Shown: one piece after another, positions 35,662 through 43,903 of the stretch
Layout: each line of letters starts with the position of its first letter
Position numbering within the stretch: the first letter of the stretch is position 1
Assembly (NCBI GenBank): GCA_963849635.1
Contig: CAWKIA010000040.1
Coordinates: 62,001-126,000, forward strand
Length of the DNA: 64,000 bases
Source: CAVRUD01 sp963849635
GTDB lineage: Bacteria; Chloroflexota; Chloroflexia; Thermomicrobiales; UBA6265
Direction of reading: 5' to 3'
The notes under the pieces: generated by a model
Database searches by the model: none
The model's input: the letters and a program-made list of their open reading frames with translations, nothing else
Told to the model about the DNA's origin: nothing
Position numbers and translations under genes: made by a program

Positions 35662-37368
35662 ATGGATGGTTCGACGCATTCGGGTTCCGCGCCCGAGCAC
35701 GGCGCGAGGCGTGACGGGGTATCGCGCCGGGATCTCCTGCGCGCCGTCGCCGCCGGCAGCGCGGCGACGGCGACGGTCCCGCTGGTCGCGGCGTTTGGCC
35801 GCTCCGCCACGGTGCTGGCGGCGCCCCAGGCGGCGCAAGGCGAGACGGTCGACGTCACCCTGATCACGGCCCAGGATCTCCCCTACGCCGGCCTGCCGAG
35901 CGACGATGAGCGGGCATCGGATCCGGCGGCGGCAGCCTACGCCGAGGCGATCCAGCCCTGGCTGGACGAGAACCCGGGCGTAAAGCTGGAGGAGATCTCG
36001 TTCGACGTCTACGATCAGGAGACGCTGCTCGTCGCCATCTCCGGCGGCACGGCGCCGTCCTTCTACCCGGCGGACGTGCTAGCGACCTGGAACGAAGAGA
36101 AGGTGCTGGCGGCCGAAAAGTCTGGGCTCGCCGCCGACGTGACCGACCAGGTCGCGCAGAACGGGCTGGACGAGAAGCTGGCGGACTACTGCATCCCGAT
36201 CTGGGGGGCGAAGGAGATGGACGGGCGCCGCTACGCCCTGCCCTACTCCTACAACTGTGGTGACGGCATCCACTACCGGATCGACCTCCTGCAGGAGGCC
36301 GGGCTACCGGAACCGACGCCCGACTGGACGTGGGTCGAACTGCGAGAGATGGCCAAGGCGCTGACCAAGGAGGGTCAGTCCGGCCTGACCTTGCAGGATT
36401 GGGGCTTCTCGCTGATCTGGACGGCGGAGGGCTGGGACTTCATGACCCAACTGCCGGCGCCCGACACGAGCTGGAACTGGAAATGGGACTACACCTCACG
36501 CGGTGAGGAGTGGGCGAAGTTCATCAACTTCGGCATCGAGATGACCCAGCAGGACCAGTCGATCTTGCGCGATGTGACGATGGAGGACGACCAGATCCTG
36601 CTCGCGTTCCTGGACGGGACCGCGGCGATGATGAACAACAACGTCGTCTACCACACGGACGCGCCGAGCTCCGAGACCAGCATGGCCGCGGTCGCCGATC
36701 AACTCGGCAAGCCGATGTCGGAAGTGTTTGGCTACATCGCCCACCCGGTGGGGACGACCGGGTTCAACCAGACCACCTTCGGCCAGCTCGACACGATGGC
36801 CTTCAACCCCGATCTCGATACGGTCGCGCTGGACAAGGCGACCAGCCTCCATATCTACATGATGGGAGCCGGATGGGTGATCCAGAAGCAGGCGGCCTTC
36901 GCGGCCTCCAACGACCTGCGCTACGTCTGGACCGGTGGCGATATCTTGCCGCTGTATAAGGCGAGCGAGATCGCGGGAATCCCGGGCACTCCGGAGGAGG
37001 CGTGGGGCGAGTCGTTCATGGCCAACGTCCGCCACGCCGCCAACATCCCGCTGATGCCCCTGCGCCACTTGTACCTCCCGCCGCAGGCTGAGTCCGGCCC
37101 ACCGGAGACGGCCTACGAGGACGCCCGCAGCAAGTGGTTCTTCGAGGACGGCGACCACGATGTCCTGGCGGATCTGGCAGATGCGGAGAGCACGTTCAAC
37201 CAGCAGGCTGCCGACTTCACCTCCGAGATTCCGGACGACCAGTTCGTGGCCGGGGCGAAGGAGTACTACGCGGCCCTGACCGCCTACTTCGAGGCGAACG
37301 CGCCCGAGTTCCTCACCAACGTCTTCAAGCCGTGGCACGACCAGATGGTGGCGCCCATCCTGGGGTAG
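35662..37368 (+). CDS. Extracellular sugar-binding protein of an ABC transporter, Tat signal
   Basis: A 568-residue family-1 solute-binding protein. The Tat signal has VSRRDLLRAVAAGSAATATV; the mature part has features of carbohydrate-binding lobes (GGTAPSFYPADVLATWNEEK, ALPYSYNCGDGIHYRIDLLQ, EAGLPEPTPDWTWVELREMA, QDQSILRDVTMEDDQILLAF, DGTAAMMNNN). I chose ATG 35662, seven codons inside a GTG-started frame, because AAAGGGGAAAG precedes it. It is the first gene of the operon behind the operator at 35406 and is followed by a stem-loop. It captures a sugar or glycoside for the permeases that follow; the ligand is not evident. Confidence 0.88.
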   Translation: MDGSTHSGSAPEHGARRDGVSRRDLLRAVAAGSAATATVPLVAAFGRSATVLAAPQAAQGETVDVTLITAQDLPYAGLPSDDERASDPAAAAYAEAIQPWLDENPGVKLEEISFDVYDQETLLVAISGGTAPSFYPADVLATWNEEKVLAAEKSGLAADVTDQVAQNGLDEKLADYCIPIWGAKEMDGRRYALPYSYNCGDGIHYRIDLLQEAGLPEPTPDWTWVELREMAKALTKEGQSGLTLQDWGFSLIWTAEGWDFMTQLPAPDTSWNWKWDYTSRGEEWAKFINFGIEMTQQDQSILRDVTMEDDQILLAFLDGTAAMMNNNVVYHTDAPSSETSMAAVADQLGKPMSEVFGYIAHPVGTTGFNQTTFGQLDTMAFNPDLDTVALDKATSLHIYMMGAGWVIQKQAAFAASNDLRYVWTGGDILPLYKASEIAGIPGTPEEAWGESFMANVRHAANIPLMPLRHLYLPPQAESGPPETAYEDARSKWFFEDGDHDVLADLADAESTFNQQAADFTSEIPDDQFVAGAKEYYAALTAYFEANAPEFLTNVFKPWHDQMVAPILG

Positions 37369-37379
37369 TCATGAGCGCC

Positions 37380-37411
37380 GCGGAGCCGGCCCATCGGCGG
37401 GCCGGCTCCGC
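37380..37411 (+). terminator. Stem-loop between binding-protein and permease genes
   Basis: CGGAGCCGGCCC (37381-37392) pairs perfectly with GGGCCGGCTCCG (37399-37410) around a six-base loop; the outer G37380/C37411 also pair. No T run follows. Such hairpins after a binding-protein gene usually stabilise its mRNA and reduce read-through to the permeases, giving an excess of binding protein. A comparable hairpin lies at 59211 in the second operon. Confidence 0.65.
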
Positions 37412-37431
37412 CGTTCATCTCGGAGCGGGGC

Positions 37432-38520
37432 ATGGCGATCGGGCGAATCGAGGACGGGTGGGCGGGTTCGAGTCCGCGCGCGGCGGAGGTCCCGGAAACG
37501 ACGACCGTGCCGCGGCTGAGCCGGCGGCGGCGGATCGAGTCGTGGCTGTTCGTCTGGCCGGCGGCGCTGTTCCAACTGAGCTGGGGGTGGTATCCCCTCA
37601 TCTTCGCCTTCGTGCTCAGCTTCACGAACGCCCGCCTGCGCGATCCAATCGAGTTCACCGGGTTCGAGAGCTACCAGCGGGTCTGGAACGACCCGCTGGT
37701 CGAGCAGGCCTTCCGGGTGACCGCGGTCTACGCGGGGCTCACGATCCTGCTGACCTTTGTCGCACCGATCATCGTCGCGGTGCTCCTGATGGAGATGCCG
37801 CGGCACGCGCTGCGCTGGATGATGCTGCTCTGGTTCATCCCGCTCAGCTCGATCGCCAGTAATCTGGTCTTTCGGTTCATGTACAACACGGACTACGGGC
37901 TCTTCCAATGGGTGGTGACGGAGGTCCTGCACCTGCCGGAGCAGCCGTTCCTGAATAGCAGCGACCAGGTCAATTTCTGGCTCGTCTTCCCCGGTCTGCT
38001 CTTCTTTGGGCCGGGATTGATCTACATGGCCACCTTGCAGGGCATTCCCCAGTCGTACTACGAGGCGGCGGAGATCGAGGGGGCCGGGTTCTGGCGCAAG
38101 ATCTGGACGATCTCGATCCCGCGGATGCGCCCCGTGATCTCGATGCTGCTCATCTTCGCCCTGATCGGCAGTTCCCAGGCGTTTGAACAGCAGTTGATCT
38201 TGACCGAGGGCGGGCCGGGCGGCGCGAGCCGGACGGTGGTGCTGTACCTGTACACGATGCTGCAACAACTGCGCTACGCCGACGCGACCGCGCTTGGCGT
38301 CTACCTCTTCATCGTCGTGATGGCGCTGGTCGTGATCTACCGGGTCTTCATGAAGGACGATCCGGACGCGCCGTCGCGGTGGGAGCGGGGGGCGCCGAGC
38401 CTGTCGCGCCTGCTCCGACGAGACGGAGAGACGGAGAGACGGGAAGACGGGGAGAGATCGCCAGGCGATCCGGCCAACCCGGCCAACCCAGCGGAGCGGC
38501 CGGCGGCGACGGGGGATTGA
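37432..38520 (+). CDS. Sugar ABC transporter permease, MalF/UgpA type
   Basis: A 362-residue integral membrane protein with an N-terminal cytoplasmic tail and about six helices (WLFVWPAALFQLSWGWYPLI, AVYAGLTILLTFVAPIIVAV, WMMLLWFIPLSSIASNLVF). The EAA loop that docks on the ATPase reads YYEAAEIEGAGFWRKIWTIS IPRM-like near 38055-38125, and TEGGPGGASRTVVLYLYTML follows as in the MalF class. The long hydrophilic C-terminal tail (RRDGETERREDGERS) is unusual and low-complexity. The start ATG has GGAGCGGGG just upstream. It forms the pore with the next permease. Confidence 0.88.
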   Translation: MAIGRIEDGWAGSSPRAAEVPETTTVPRLSRRRRIESWLFVWPAALFQLSWGWYPLIFAFVLSFTNARLRDPIEFTGFESYQRVWNDPLVEQAFRVTAVYAGLTILLTFVAPIIVAVLLMEMPRHALRWMMLLWFIPLSSIASNLVFRFMYNTDYGLFQWVVTEVLHLPEQPFLNSSDQVNFWLVFPGLLFFGPGLIYMATLQGIPQSYYEAAEIEGAGFWRKIWTISIPRMRPVISMLLIFALIGSSQAFEQQLILTEGGPGGASRTVVLYLYTMLQQLRYADATALGVYLFIVVMALVVIYRVFMKDDPDAPSRWERGAPSLSRLLRRDGETERREDGERSPGDPANPANPAERPAATGD

Positions 38521-38522
38521 GC

Positions 38523-39545
38523 ATGTTGTTCCCGAAGGTCGGCAGGCAACAGCCACGGGTGCGGATCGCCTGGTGGGGAGTGGTGACCTTCCTCTGCATC
38601 GGGATCGTGCTCCACCTGTTGCCGATCTACATCGTCTTCATCACAAGCCTGAAGAGTTCGCGCGAGTCGCTGCGCTTTCCTCCCACGTGGTGGCCCCAGG
38701 ATCCAACCCTCTCGGCCTGGGAGCTGGTCTTCCGCCTGGCGCAGGGGAGCGAGACGATCACGCAGATCTTCGGCGGCGGGCCGCTCTACGTCTACTTCCT
38801 GAACTCGGTCTTCATCGCGGCCTTCACGCTGCTGCTGGGAATCCCGATCACGTCGTTCGCCGCGTATGCCAACAGCAAGCTCCAGCGCGGGCCGGTGGCG
38901 CGCTGGTCGTTCCTCTTCTTCATCGGCACCCTCATGATTCCGCTCGCCCTGACGCTGATCCCGAGCTTCCTCCTCACCCGCAACTGGCCGTTTGCCCTGC
39001 CGGAGGTGCCCTCGATCCCGGGGACGGGGACAGATTTCCCCTCGATCCGGATCTGGGACACGCCGTGGGCGGTGATCCTGCCGTCGGTCTTCAGCGCCTT
39101 CAACTTCCTGCTCTTCAAGGGCTTCTTCGACACGATCCCGGATTCGGTCATCCAGGCGGCGCGGGTGGATGGCGGCAGCGAGTTCAACATCTTCCGCCGG
39201 ATCGTTCTGCCGATGAGCATCCCGGTCTACGCCGTGGCGATCTGGATCATGTTCGCGGCGACGTGGGACCAGTTCCTGTGGCCGCTCCTCGTGCTGCAGT
39301 CGCCGGACAAGGTGCCGATGAGCGTCGAGATCTACCGGTTGGTGCGGGAGTTCGAGGGGGCGGGGACGACGCAGTCCGGGGCGGCGGCGGCGCGGTCGAT
39401 GCGCCTGCAGAATCTGCTCAGCTCCGGGCTCTCCTGGAACGGCCTGATGGTGCTGGGATTCCTCCAGTCACTGCCGGTCTTCGTCGTCTTCATCGTCTGC
39501 CGCGAGTACCTGCTCAAGGGGATCAAGATTCGTGGACTGAAGTGA
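38523..39545 (+). CDS. Sugar ABC transporter permease, MalG/UgpE type
   Basis: A 340-residue partner permease whose ATG lies two bases after the previous stop. Helices include GVVTFLCIGIVLHLLPIYIV, FLNSVFIAAFTLLLGIPITS and WSFLFFIGTLMIPLALTLIP; the EAA loop is near VIQAARVDGGSEFNIFRRIV (L)P; it ends in GIKIRGLK, as is usual for this class. It has a larger periplasmic insert than MalG (LTRNWPFALPEVPSIPGTGT), also seen in related Chloroflexota transporters as far as I recall. Confidence 0.88.
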   Translation: MLFPKVGRQQPRVRIAWWGVVTFLCIGIVLHLLPIYIVFITSLKSSRESLRFPPTWWPQDPTLSAWELVFRLAQGSETITQIFGGGPLYVYFLNSVFIAAFTLLLGIPITSFAAYANSKLQRGPVARWSFLFFIGTLMIPLALTLIPSFLLTRNWPFALPEVPSIPGTGTDFPSIRIWDTPWAVILPSVFSAFNFLLFKGFFDTIPDSVIQAARVDGGSEFNIFRRIVLPMSIPVYAVAIWIMFAATWDQFLWPLLVLQSPDKVPMSVEIYRLVREFEGAGTTQSGAAAARSMRLQNLLSSGLSWNGLMVLGFLQSLPVFVVFIVCREYLLKGIKIRGLK

Positions 39546-39637
39546 CGGAGTTGAAAGGCGCAAGTCACAAGTTACAAGTCATGTGTTGTGAGAGGTGAGA
39601 CGAACGCTAACGTCATCCTGCGCGCCTCCCCACGACT

Positions 39638-39781
39638 GTCATCCTGAGCTTGCGAAGGATCTTGGCGCGTAAGCGCCTTCGTGCTCGTTCATGAACTCGC
39701 AGCGTCGCTGTTCACGCCAACCGTCAGGGTCGGCAACAAAGGCCGCACGGCGGCCAAGATCCTTCGCAAGCTCAGGATGAC
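39638..39781. repeat. Palindromic element with 29-base perfect inverted repeats
   Basis: Arms at 39638-39666 and 39753-39781 are perfect reverse complements, beginning GTCATCCTGAGCTTGCGAAG and ending in CTTGGC on the left arm. They bracket about 86 bases with no gene. The GTCATCCTGAGC...GAAGGATCT type of sequence is a dispersed intergenic repeat in many bacterial genomes, so this is probably a MITE-like or REP-like unit. It sits between the permease and ATPase genes and could form a large hairpin that splits the operon transcript. The gap 39546-39814 contains nothing else recognisable. Confidence 0.8.
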
Positions 39782-39814
39782 GGTTTCTCACGTCTCACGT
39801 CTCGGGGAGTAGCA

Positions 39815-40939
39815 ATGGTCAGAGTTGATGTTGAGCGGGTGGTGAAGCAGTACGACACGGCGGATGCGGTGACGTTGACGGGGGGGTATTTGCGCCCGCC
39901 GGCATTGGATGATGTGTCGATTCGGATTGAGGATGGGGAGACGGTCAGTGTTGTCGGGGCGTCGGGGTGCGGGAAGAGCACGTTGTTGAAGGTGGTGGCG
40001 GGGTTGGAGTTGCCGGAGCGGGGGCGGGTGCGCTTTGGCGATGTCGATGTGACGGCGGCGGCGCCCCAGGACCGCGGCGTCGGGATGGTCTTTCAGGACT
40101 ACGCCCTCTATCCCTCGATGAAGGGCAAGGGGAATCTGGCCTACTACTTCCAGGTGCATCAGCGGTCGGAGGAGGAGGCGGAGCGGCGGACCCGGGAGGT
40201 GGCCGAGATCATGGGGGTCGGGTTTGACCTGCTCATGGGGCGGGTGCCGACGACCCTCTCCGGCGGGGAGCAGCAGCGGGTCGCGATCGGGCGCTGCATC
40301 GTGCGCGATCCCAGCCTCTTCCTGATGGACGAACCGATCTGCAACCTCGACGCGAAGCTGCGCGAGAGCACGCGGATGGAGATGAAGAAGCTCCTCCGAC
40401 GCTTCGCGATCACGACGCTCTACGTGACCCACGACCAGCAGGAAGCGGTCTTCATGGGGGACAGGATCGCGGTGATGCGCGACGGCAAGATCGCGCAGAT
40501 CGGGAGCTTCGACGATCTCTACTACTCCCCGGCGAACCTCTACGTGGCCCGGTTCATCGGCTCGCCGCCGATCGGGATATTGCCGGCGACGATCGCCGAT
40601 CGGCAGGTGATGGTTGGCCAGGATCGCTGGCCGCTGCCGGGAGACCTGGCCGATGCGTTGCCACCGGGGCCGGTGCGGGTCGGGGTACGGCCGGAGGGGT
40701 GGATATTGGCCGCCGAGGATGGGGCGGCGGTGCCGGTCCGCCACATCGACCGGATTCCGACCGAACGCGCGTCGTTCCTCTTCGGGACGCTCGCCGAGAC
40801 GAACGTGGTCATCGCGGCTCCCCTGGATTTCCCGGAGACGCGGGATGCGCGGGTGACGCCCGATTGGGAGCGAGCGTACTTCTTCGCGGCCGACTCCGAG
40901 GAGACGCTGCGGTCGCCTGGTGTACAGGAGTTGTTTTAG
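39815..40939 (+). CDS. Carbohydrate ABC transporter ATPase, UgpC/MalK type
   Basis: A 374-residue nucleotide-binding subunit: Walker A GASGCGKST (48-56), Q-loop VFQDYALYP, signature LSGGEQQR (148-155), Walker B LFLMDEP (168-174), switch His in VTHDQ (H206), then a C-terminal MOP/TOBE-like domain with VGVRPEGWI. All catalytic elements are canonical. An unusual insert (YDTADAVTLTGGYLRPP) sits between the first two strands. Codon usage in the first 60 codons is richer in G-ending codons with runs of GTG and GGG than elsewhere. Confidence 0.88.
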   Translation: MVRVDVERVVKQYDTADAVTLTGGYLRPPALDDVSIRIEDGETVSVVGASGCGKSTLLKVVAGLELPERGRVRFGDVDVTAAAPQDRGVGMVFQDYALYPSMKGKGNLAYYFQVHQRSEEEAERRTREVAEIMGVGFDLLMGRVPTTLSGGEQQRVAIGRCIVRDPSLFLMDEPICNLDAKLRESTRMEMKKLLRRFAITTLYVTHDQQEAVFMGDRIAVMRDGKIAQIGSFDDLYYSPANLYVARFIGSPPIGILPATIADRQVMVGQDRWPLPGDLADALPPGPVRVGVRPEGWILAAEDGAAVPVRHIDRIPTERASFLFGTLAETNVVIAAPLDFPETRDARVTPDWERAYFFAADSEETLRSPGVQELF

Positions 40940-40963
40940 TTGTTAGGGGTTAGGGGTGGGAAG

Positions 40964-42091
40964 ATGAGTGGGATAGCGGTCACGAATCTGGTGAAGCGGT
41001 TTGGGGAAAAGGTGGCGGTGGACGCCACCAGTTTTGGGGTGGCCGATGGGGAGTTCTTGGTGCTGGTGGGGCCGTCGGGATGCGGGAAGACGACGACGCT
41101 GCGGTTGCTAGCCGGCCTGGAGGCGGTGACGAGCGGGGAGATCGCGTTCGGTGAGCGGAATGTCACGAATATCCGGGCGAAGGACCGGAATGTGGCGATG
41201 GTCTTTCAGGACTACGCGATCTTTCCCCATATGACGATCTTCGAGAACATCGCCTACGGGCTGCGGTCGCGGCACGCGCCGCGGCGGGAGGTCGGGCCCC
41301 GGGTGGAGCAGGCGGCGAAGACCTTCCGGATCGATCACCTGTTGCGGCGGAAGCCGCGGCAGTTGAGCGGCGGCGAGCGCCAGCGGGTGGCCCTGGCGCG
41401 GGCGATGGTTCGGGACGCGGATGTCTATCTGTACGACGAACCGCTCTCGAATCTGGACGCGCAGCTGCGCTACCAGGCGCGGGAAGACGTCCTGGCGTTA
41501 CACCGGGCCAAGCAGCAGCCGACCGTCTACGTGACCCACGACCAGTCCGAGGCGATGGCTCTGGGCGACAGGATCGCGGTGATGCGGGACGGCGCGATGC
41601 AGCAGATCGGGACCGGGTCGGAGCTGTACGCGCGGCCCCGCACCCGGTTCGTCGCCTTCTTCCTGGGGACGCCGAGCATCAACCTCTTCGAGGTCGAGGT
41701 GAAGGTCGCGGGCGATGATAAGGTGGACGTTGGCTGCGCCGCCTTCGACCTGGAACTGCCCCGAGCGATGCGCGATCTCGTCGCGCCGTACGGCGGCCGC
41801 CGGGTGACGCTGGGGATCCGGCCGGAGGATCTGCACGTGCCACGGCTGGCGCCGTTCGAGGTGACGGAAGAGAACACCATCCACGGGATCGTCAACGTGA
41901 TCGAGCCGACCTCGGCCGGGAGCACGGTCTATCTCACGAGCACGCGGGACGACCGTCTGGACTTCGTGGCGACCTTCAAGCAGCGGGTGCCGTCGAGTTA
42001 CCTCGGAAAGGAGATCCCGCTCGCCGTCGACGTGGAGGCGGTCCATCTCTTCGATGCCGAGACCGAGCGTTCGCTGCGGTACGGGGCGTAG
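40964..42091 (+). CDS. Carbohydrate ABC transporter ATPase, second of three
   Basis: A 375-residue MalK/UgpC-like ATPase. Walker A GPSGCGKTT (36-44), VFQDYAIFPHMTIFENIAYG, signature LSGGERQR (134-141), Walker B YLYDEP (155-160), VTHDQSEAMALGDRIAVM. The C-terminal regulatory part has LGIRPEDLHVPRL and ends TERSLRYGA. I chose ATG 40964 (GGGGTGGGAAG upstream) over an in-frame start eight codons earlier. With its paralogues at 39815 and 42791 it could form alternative ATPase pairs for the same permeases. Confidence 0.88.
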   Translation: MSGIAVTNLVKRFGEKVAVDATSFGVADGEFLVLVGPSGCGKTTTLRLLAGLEAVTSGEIAFGERNVTNIRAKDRNVAMVFQDYAIFPHMTIFENIAYGLRSRHAPRREVGPRVEQAAKTFRIDHLLRRKPRQLSGGERQRVALARAMVRDADVYLYDEPLSNLDAQLRYQAREDVLALHRAKQQPTVYVTHDQSEAMALGDRIAVMRDGAMQQIGTGSELYARPRTRFVAFFLGTPSINLFEVEVKVAGDDKVDVGCAAFDLELPRAMRDLVAPYGGRRVTLGIRPEDLHVPRLAPFEVTEENTIHGIVNVIEPTSAGSTVYLTSTRDDRLDFVATFKQRVPSSYLGKEIPLAVDVEAVHLFDAETERSLRYGA

Positions 42092-42097
42092 ACGGCG

Positions 42098-42790
42098 ATG
42101 CCGTTTGTCAGCGACATCGAGAGCCGGGACGAAGCGCGCGGGCCGATCTGGGGACCGTTCGCCACGATTCGTGACGCGGTCGAGCGCCTGGTCGCCCTCA
42201 ACATCGCCTGGTCCCTGCAACTGATGCCGGGCATGCTGGCGGTGGCGTTTCCCGCTCTGCCGGTCTGGCTGCGGATCGTGTTCGGAGTCTACAGCGCCAC
42301 GGTTGCCGTTCCCGCCACGGCGGTGCTCTACGCGCTCGCGCTGGCGGCGACGCGCGGGGAGCACGTGAGTGTCGAGTTGGCGCGGGCACATCTTCGCCAG
42401 CTGGCGATCCCGAGCTTTCGGTCGCTGGCTCCCCTCTACGGCGTCTTCGGGGTCCTGATCTGGATGGGGATCCTGATCGGGCCGGCGGTGCCGATCGTGT
42501 TGACGCTGGTCACCCTGGCGGGTCTGCTGTGGTATCTCTGCGCGACGTACTGGGGGCCGCTGCTGGTGGCTCACCCGGAGCAAACGGCTGGGGAACTGGC
42601 GCGGCACTCGATTCAACTCGTCTGGCGGTATCCAGCCGAGACGCTGGCGACGAGCCTGGTGGAGGCGGCGGTGTTGGTCGTGGGGCTGGTCTCGATCGGC
42701 GGGATCGTCCTGATCGTGCCGGTGCTGATCGCGTTGTTGCAGACCGAGCGGTACCTTGATCTGGTCGATGGGGAGGCGGGGAGAGCGTAA
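42098..42790 (+). CDS. YesL-like (DUF624) polytopic membrane protein
   Basis: A 230-residue protein with five or so helices: LVALNIAWSLQLMPGMLAVA, FGVYSATVAVPATAVLYALA, GVFGVLIWMGILIGPAVPIV, TLVTLAGLLWYLCATYWGPL and VLVVGLVSIGGIVLIVPVLI. DUF624/YesL proteins are typically encoded in Gram-positive and Chloroflexota operons for complex sugar uptake, with no settled function; size, the N-terminal 'LVALNIAWSL' helix and the context fit this family. It lies between two ATPase genes with 6 bases before it and none after it (the next start directly follows its TAA). Confidence 0.65.
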   Translation: MPFVSDIESRDEARGPIWGPFATIRDAVERLVALNIAWSLQLMPGMLAVAFPALPVWLRIVFGVYSATVAVPATAVLYALALAATRGEHVSVELARAHLRQLAIPSFRSLAPLYGVFGVLIWMGILIGPAVPIVLTLVTLAGLLWYLCATYWGPLLVAHPEQTAGELARHSIQLVWRYPAETLATSLVEAAVLVVGLVSIGGIVLIVPVLIALLQTERYLDLVDGEAGRA

Positions 42791-43888
42791 GTGGCGGGGT
42801 TGCAGCTACGCGGCATCACGAAGGAACTCGGGGGCAGATCGGTCGTCGAGGACTTCAGCTTCGAGGTGGCCGATGGGGAGTTTTTTGTCCTGCTCGGACC
42901 ATCCGGCGGCGGCAAGACGACCCTGTTGCGCCTGATCTGTGGGCTCGAGCAACCGGATGCGGGCACGATCGTCATCGACGGCCAGGACGTGACGCGGCTG
43001 CCGCCACGGGAGCGGAATATCGGGATCGTCTTCCAGGAGTACGGGCTCTACCCGAACATGGACGTCTTCCACAACGTCGCCTACGGGCTGGAAGTGCGGG
43101 GGGTGCCGCGGGCGGAGGTGAAGGAGCGAGTCACGCAGGCGGCCGAATTGCTCGACCTGACTCCCCTGCTGAAGTCGTCCGTGGTCGATCTCTCCGGCGG
43201 GGAGCAGCAGCGCGTGGCGCTGGCGCGGGCGCTGGCGAAGGACGCGAGCGTCTACCTCTACGACGAGCCGCTCTCGAACCTGGACCCGAAGCTGCGCCAT
43301 CGCTCCCGGCGCCACATCACGGAGATCCACCGGCGCAAGCGCAAACCGAGCCTCTACGTGACGCACGACCAGGGTGAGGCGCTGGCGATGGCGGACCGGA
43401 TCGGGGTCACGGCGCGGGGGCGTTTGCAGCAGGTCGGCACACCGGAAGAGTTGCTCGATGCTCCGGCGAACCTCTTCGTGGCCGGGTTCATGGGGTCGCC
43501 ACCGATGAATCTGGTCACTGGCACCCTGACGGCCGACGGCGACGGGTACCAGGTCGTGGCCGAGGGGTTGCGTGTCCCGTTGCCCGCGGCCTGGACCACG
43601 ATCCTGGGCGGGTACGGCAAGCAGAGGGTGGTGCTCGGCATCCGGCCGGACGGGTTGACGCTGGGGCGCGATGGCGATGGCGCGATCCGGGCCGAGGTAG
43701 TCGATGTCGAGGCACTCATTGGCGAGACATCGGCCGTGTTCCGGCTGGCGAGCGGGGAACAGCTAGCCGGTCTGTTCGCGGACGGGGCAGACGATCTGCT
43801 GGTCGGGCAGCGGGTGGAGCTTGGGGTACAGACCGACCGGATCGAGCTGTTCGACCCTGAGACGGAACGATCGTTACGAATCGGATAG
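42791..43888 (+). CDS. Carbohydrate ABC transporter ATPase, third of three
   Basis: A 365-residue MalK/UgpC-like ATPase starting with GTG immediately after the TAA of the preceding gene. Walker A GPSGGGKTT (36-44), VFQEYGLYPNMDVFHNVAYG, signature LSGGEQQR, Walker B YLYDEP, VTHDQGEALAMADRIGVT. The C-terminal TOBE part has LGIRPDGLTLGRDGDGAIRA and ends in TERSLRIG, almost as in the ATPase at 40964, showing that the two are recent paralogues that kept the same end. Confidence 0.88.
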   Translation: MAGLQLRGITKELGGRSVVEDFSFEVADGEFFVLLGPSGGGKTTLLRLICGLEQPDAGTIVIDGQDVTRLPPRERNIGIVFQEYGLYPNMDVFHNVAYGLEVRGVPRAEVKERVTQAAELLDLTPLLKSSVVDLSGGEQQRVALARALAKDASVYLYDEPLSNLDPKLRHRSRRHITEIHRRKRKPSLYVTHDQGEALAMADRIGVTARGRLQQVGTPEELLDAPANLFVAGFMGSPPMNLVTGTLTADGDGYQVVAEGLRVPLPAAWTTILGGYGKQRVVLGIRPDGLTLGRDGDGAIRAEVVDVEALIGETSAVFRLASGEQLAGLFADGADDLLVGQRVELGVQTDRIELFDPETERSLRIG

Positions 43889-43903
43889 GTGGGGATGCGG
43901 GAG

